DNA of 64,000 nucleotides from Spinacia oleracea (lineage: Eukaryota > Streptophyta > Magnoliopsida > Caryophyllales > Amaranthaceae). The stretch's first letter is position 1, and each line of letters opens with the position of its first letter. A program made the translations under genes and the position numbers. Shown one piece after another: positions 60,347-64,000 of this stretch. The notes beneath the pieces were generated by a model that saw only the letters and a list, made by a program, of their open reading frames with translations, had not been told where the DNA came from and searched no databases. Where the stretch lies: positions 19,036,247 through 19,100,246 of the forward strand of contig NC_079488.1 of NCBI RefSeq assembly GCF_020520425.1. Direction: 5' to 3'.

Positions 60347-61904
60347 ATGGCATCATCACTTAAGATATTCTCCGCAGTTCTTTTCCTCTTCATTATTTGC
60401 CAACAGGGTAAGTTGTTTGTCATCGTCTGTCTCGTATATAGATTCTGATTCACATGAGAATTTTCTTACGGTGAGATTTTTCTTATGACGAGAATTTAAA
60501 TGTGCATATTTTTTGAACTAATTAATTGTACATGTTTTTTGAACTAATTAATTGTGCATATTTCTTTAACTAAATGTTTCTAATATTTCACTTAAATGAA
60601 GTGTGTGTATTTTTTACTCAAATATTGCATATTTTTTTGTTGTTTTTGATTAAATCAAAAATTATATTCAACTCGAGAAAAACAGGTGCGCAATTAGTTT
60701 AAAAGTTATGCACATATAGTTAGGGTTGTGCATCAGTCCAAAACCAAGAAAATTTGTGGACCAAAGACCAAAGACCAAACTGGTTTTTTCTAGTGTTGTC
60801 CGGGTTTAGGGCGGATTGGACCAAAATTATTGAATATGTCTCCATATAATTTTTTGAAGCTATTTATTTCCTTAACAAAATGGGTTAGAAAATCTTACAA
60901 ACTTCAATTCTCCATTTTTAAGGGAGTATAGATGGATATAGAAGATCAAAGAGTAGGAAATCAAAATAAACACGAATTTAGGGCCCTAAAGAAAAATAAT
61001 GATTTATTTAATTCAAATTGGGTCAACCGGTCCGGACAAGGTGGAAACCGAAAACCGAAATTTAAAAGACCCAAAACCGGTCCGATTTCAGTCTAATTTC
61101 CGGTCCGGTTCGTATTTCAAACACCCCTACATATAGTTCAAAAAAAATGCAAAAAAGTTTCTTATGATAAGATATAGTTCTCCCTATAAGTCGGTTCTCG
61201 CAAATGGCTTGGTTGTGATTTCTCTGTTTTATGGACCATGGTGCACAGCAGGGTGCACCAAAATATGTGCATAAGCAAAAGGACATGATACTACGACAAA
61301 AAAACATGCGATATAATATTTCACTTTTTTATTATAAAAATTAATAGTATGTTGTTTCACTATTTATTAAAAATATAAATATAAATATAAATTATATTCA
61401 TGTTCTTTTTACGTAACCAAATGTTCTTTTAATTATATATTAATATTCTTAAGGTGTACCATGCTCATTGTGCACCATGGTCCACCTTCTAGAAATTACG
61501 CTGTTACCAGCTTAAAATAGTTGTAATCCGTCTAATCTCTTTTTAGCTAGGTTGGCATATTTTATTTTACATCATCCCTTAAAATAATTGCAGGTAAGAG
61601 TTACAAATGTGGTGTATCAGACATAAAAGTAACAACAGAAAGAACAAGAAACATAGTAGAAGGTCAACCAGAATATGCAGTTACAATTAGCAACAACTGC
61701 TCGTGTGCTCAATCTGGTGTTTACTTGAGATGCCTTGGTTTTAGCACTGTGTTGCCTGTTAATCCAAAGGTTATGAAGGTGAAGGGTGATAGTTGCCTGA
61801 TCAATAATGGTCGTCCGATCGTCAAAGGAAAACCAGTTAGCTTCAAGTATTCTTTTTTAACACCAACTGATTTGGCTCCTCAGAGATCTCAAATTTCTTG
61901 TTGA
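60347..61904 (+). CDS. TPD1-like: TPD1-like secreted cysteine-rich protein (two exons)
   Basis: Exon 1 60347-60407, intron 60408-61593 (GTAAGT...TTGCAG), exon 2 61594-61904; 123 residues. Residues 1-23 are a signal peptide (SLKIFSAVLFLFIICQQG). The mature part has six cysteines (26, 56, 58, 67, 88, 123) and family signatures YKCGVSDIKVT, YAVTISNNCSC, LRCLGF and a terminal ISC. TPD1 of Arabidopsis is a secreted ligand of the EMS1/EXS receptor kinase that specifies tapetum. The larger family of about 120-130-residue paralogues is less well characterised, so orthology to TPD1 itself is not claimed. The frame is intact and all key cysteines are present. It is the only convincing host gene here and carries two insertions in its intron. 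Confidence 0.92.
60721..61129. mobile_element. hAT-type MITE in the TPD1-like intron
   Basis: 409 bp bounded by an exact 8-bp duplication CATATAGT (60713-60720 and 61130-61137), with ends TAGGGTTG and CACCCCTA (inverse TAGGGGTG). Eight-base duplications and T/CAGGG-type ends fit the hAT superfamily. The interior holds GGTCCGG/CCGGTCC repeats. No coding. Confidence 0.85.
61232..61483. mobile_element. TIR MITE-like element in the TPD1-like intron
   Basis: About 250 bp with imperfect inverted ends TGGACCATGGTGCAC and GTGCACCATGGTCCA (first 15 bases perfect), continuing imperfectly to about 28 bp. AT-rich interior. No clear target duplication, so the superfamily is not assigned. Confidence 0.7.
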
Positions 61905-62280
61905 TCAGTGGTGGATTTTGAACTATTTTCTAAGGGGTGTAAAGAGAGTACTCACAAAATATTACTTATAATATTAGAAAAGTGAAATAAAAACTTTGTA
62001 TGTTATTACGTACGCAAATAGTATCGTGATAAACTAATAATAACTTCTATTATTGGCAATTTTGTAGTCTCACTAATTTTGAAAAGAGCAGAAATTAGAC
62101 TGCAAAATTATAACGCTCATGTACTATCCCAAGACGTTTGATATGCAGAATGGGAATTTAGAATTTTACGATAATATATTGTGTGGCGGTCTAAAAGAGT
62201 AAGGTTATCCGCACTTGTTCTATTCTTTTAGTTACCGTTTATTGATGTTATTGGTTTTATTTATTGTAGTTATAAGTTAC
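61905..62280. other. 3' flank of the TPD1-like gene
   Basis: No further gene. AATAAAAACT at 61986-61995 (about 80 bp after the stop) could serve as the polyadenylation signal. Confidence 0.45.
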
Positions 62281-62283
62281 CTT

Positions 62284-62360
62284 ATTTTCAAGGCCATTAG
62301 CTTAAATGGTATAGCAATGTACAATATTGTACATGGTGTGTGCTCAAGCCCCACATAGCC
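62284..62360 (+). mobile_element. Possible SINE head (tRNA-like)
   Basis: TTAGCTTAAATGGTATAGCA resembles a Pol III A box, and GTGTGCTCAAGCCCC, about 35 bp on, resembles a B box. A perfect dyad TGTACAATATTGTACA lies between them. No clear tail or target duplication was found. Suggestive only. Confidence 0.3.
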
Positions 62361-62423
62361 TACTACTTATATTACACTTGTGTATTGGTGTATTTTCATT
62401 GTTGGCGTTGTATTGGTCGTAGT

Positions 62424-62870
62424 TGTAGGAAATAATAATGCATTCGGAGTTTTTTAAGTTTGGGCCCGGTCGGGTTAAATAGCCCATTGGATCGGTAGGA
62501 CTTGAACCCATCTTGTTTTGTTTCCTTTTCTTGTGAAACATATAAGTACTCCCTATTATTCTTTTCCTGGTATATTGCAATGTTTCAGAAGACAGAAAAC
62601 CTAAATAAAAACCCTAATATATCCATCCGAGATTTGAGCAGTTCTTGAGCAATTCCAACCTTTGAATTCTGGGTGTAGAATTCAGAGGTGTTGTGTTAAC
62701 CTTGGGGGGCGTTTGGCACTATAAGCCTGCACCGGTAGGGTGGCGAAATTCGCTTCTAAGGCAATGGCCTCCATACCACGATACAACGCTATTCTTATGA
62801 GATCTACAATCAAGTAATATCCTCTCCTTATCTATAATTATTTATGGTATCAACAGTTATTTTTCCTACA
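62424..62870. repeat. Doubtful solo LTR or TIR element
   Basis: The segment starts TGTAGGAAATAA and ends TTTTTCCTACA, so its ends are inverted and follow TG...CA. It contains CTAAATAAAAACCCTAA and TTTATGGTATCAACAG strings seen near LTR ends. The flanking 5-bp sequences (GTAGT, ATTTA) do not match, and GCGAAATTCGCTTCTAA near 62743 is mirrored at 62872-62886. Identity is unresolved. Confidence 0.35.
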
Positions 62871-63469
62871 ATTTAGAAGCGAATTTGTTACTGTTGATTC
62901 TTGACTTGTGTCGATACGCAAATTGGGAGATGAAGATTAATTGCGTGCGGTTTATGGAACTCCACATGTTAATTACGGAGTGAATGTATGGTTATTGGCG
63001 AATGATTGGGTTTAATCTTTTTGCAATATGCGTATTATAAAGCTAGAATAGAAATTATAAGTATGCACTCCTAGTAGAAATAGGAGACCATGCTAATTAA
63101 TGAAGGGGAATGACTTTAGTGGGACCTCCTTGGTTTGTAAGCAAATTATAATGCAAGATCAGAATACTCCACGGATCGGTTGTGGCAAAATAGTAATGCC
63201 ACGGTGTCCATGCGATCTTGACTGAAATTCTTCCCGTGAATACTTACGCTATATATTATTAACTTGTATGTTTGAGATCAAATCAATTTGCAGTATAGTT
63301 GAAAGTTGAAGCAAAGTCAGCTTTCTAATTATTTGTTGTAATTTAAGCAACAAATACGAGTTAATCAAAGTACAATGGGGTAACATAACTCACGCGCGAC
63401 AAAGAAGATAAGCCGCATCAGGTCGTGGAGTAGGTTGTCTCGGGACGCCGTGACACATTTATACAAAAA
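62871..63469. other. No recognisable gene
   Basis: Low-complexity-free AT-rich sequence. No frame or repeat is supported. Confidence 0.5.
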
Positions 63470-63902
63470 CTAGATTAGATCCCGTGCACGCATGGATTTT
63501 GATCATTCTTTTTTCACAAAATATTTAACTGAATATCTCCCAAATTATTGCATAGTTATAACATTTTTAACATACTCGTTTAAATTTATTCATCTAATAT
63601 GCATATCTAAAATGCTAATATGGTAATTTGACCAAAATATTCAGTGATATATTTTTCATTATTAATATAGCGATTTGACTAAAATATTACTAATTTAGAA
63701 TAATTATTATTACGACGTATCTATTATTGCCATAATTTATAAACTAAATTTTGTTTCCATACATAAATAGTTTATAAAAAGGGTAGAAAATAAAAATAAA
63801 ATAAAAACAGACACTCTTTTTTGGGAAAGTGATTTTTAGCGGGAAAAAATCGCACCAGGAATTGACACGTGTCATTCCTGGTGTCTCTTTTAATATATAG
63901 TA
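63470..63902 (-). mobile_element. Small non-autonomous Helitron, copy 2
   Basis: Same family and orientation as 34733-35176. Minus-strand start TACTATATATTAAAAGAGAC with the palindrome CACCAGGAATTGACACGTG (63853-63884), and 3' end with the GTGCACGGGATCTAATCTAG pattern (CTAG at 63470-63473). By eye the two copies are near 90 percent identical with small indels (a GGAATA-type insertion in copy 1 near 35030). Confidence 0.72.
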
Positions 63903-64000
63903 ATAGATATAAACAAGAGGCACTTTACAAACACGAGTTAAAACCATTGGTTGAGAATGATTAAGTTCGTATACGAACTTAGCATTTCAACAACTACGTG

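Noticed and set aside
60243..60488. 81-codon ORF overlapping exon 1 of the TPD1-like gene
   Set aside because: A different frame reading through the splice donor into the intron. The two-exon model explains the locus with family motifs.
62463..62580. tRNA gene suggested by GGGTTCAAGTCCTACC (minus strand B-box-like)
   Set aside because: No matching A box or cloverleaf could be drawn around it, so a functional tRNA is not supported.

Overview
This is a nuclear plant window, almost certainly from a eudicot. It is AT-rich, dominated by nested plant transposable elements, and has one convincing host gene with a plant-type intron. No prokaryotic, organellar, rRNA or tRNA gene was recognised. A Caryophyllales source is only a low-confidence guess from the look of the LTR repeats.

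Layout. 1-5705 is the 3' part of a Tat-like Ty3/gypsy element: the end of integrase, a tandem-repeat 3' region, a multi-exon antisense gene with a putative gypsy-type transposon domain and a coiled coil, and the 3' LTR. 5704-8638 is a microsatellite-flanked, terminal-inverted-repeat-like element filled with a 21-bp minisatellite. 8640-34065 is an old minus-strand Ty1/copia element (X), split by a young minus-strand copia element (A, 11612-32414, target duplication GAGAG). A is itself split by a third copia element (B, 15926-26226, target duplication TACTT). 34489-44088 is a Helitron-rich cluster. It has three copies of a Helitron Rep-domain fragment (two forming a large inverted repeat), several Helitron ends, a Stowaway MITE and a short copia LTR. 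44905-59100 is a decayed L1-type LINE split by a fourth copia element (C, 47806-57990, target duplication ACTAC). 60347-61904 is a two-exon TPD1-like secreted-peptide gene whose intron holds two MITE-like insertions. The remainder holds a possible SINE head, a doubtful solo LTR and a second copy of a small Helitron.

The most interesting signal is the A/B/C copia family. All three share one chassis: about 1.35-1.46-kb LTRs with CCGGAAA-type minisatellites, the same primer-binding site, the same polypurine tract and an unusual leader of about 2.7 kb with a CpG-rich repeat block. The cargo differs. A has one gag joined to an intact-looking pol. C has a very different gag joined to nearly the same pol, with breakpoints at the gag start codon and the gag zinc knuckle. 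B has almost identical LTRs (a recent insertion) around a heavily decayed, divergent gag-pol, so it must have been moved in trans. Together they look like a modular retrotransposon chassis with gag exchange and a hitchhiking partner.

All identities, splice sites and counts were read by eye; no alignment or database search was run.
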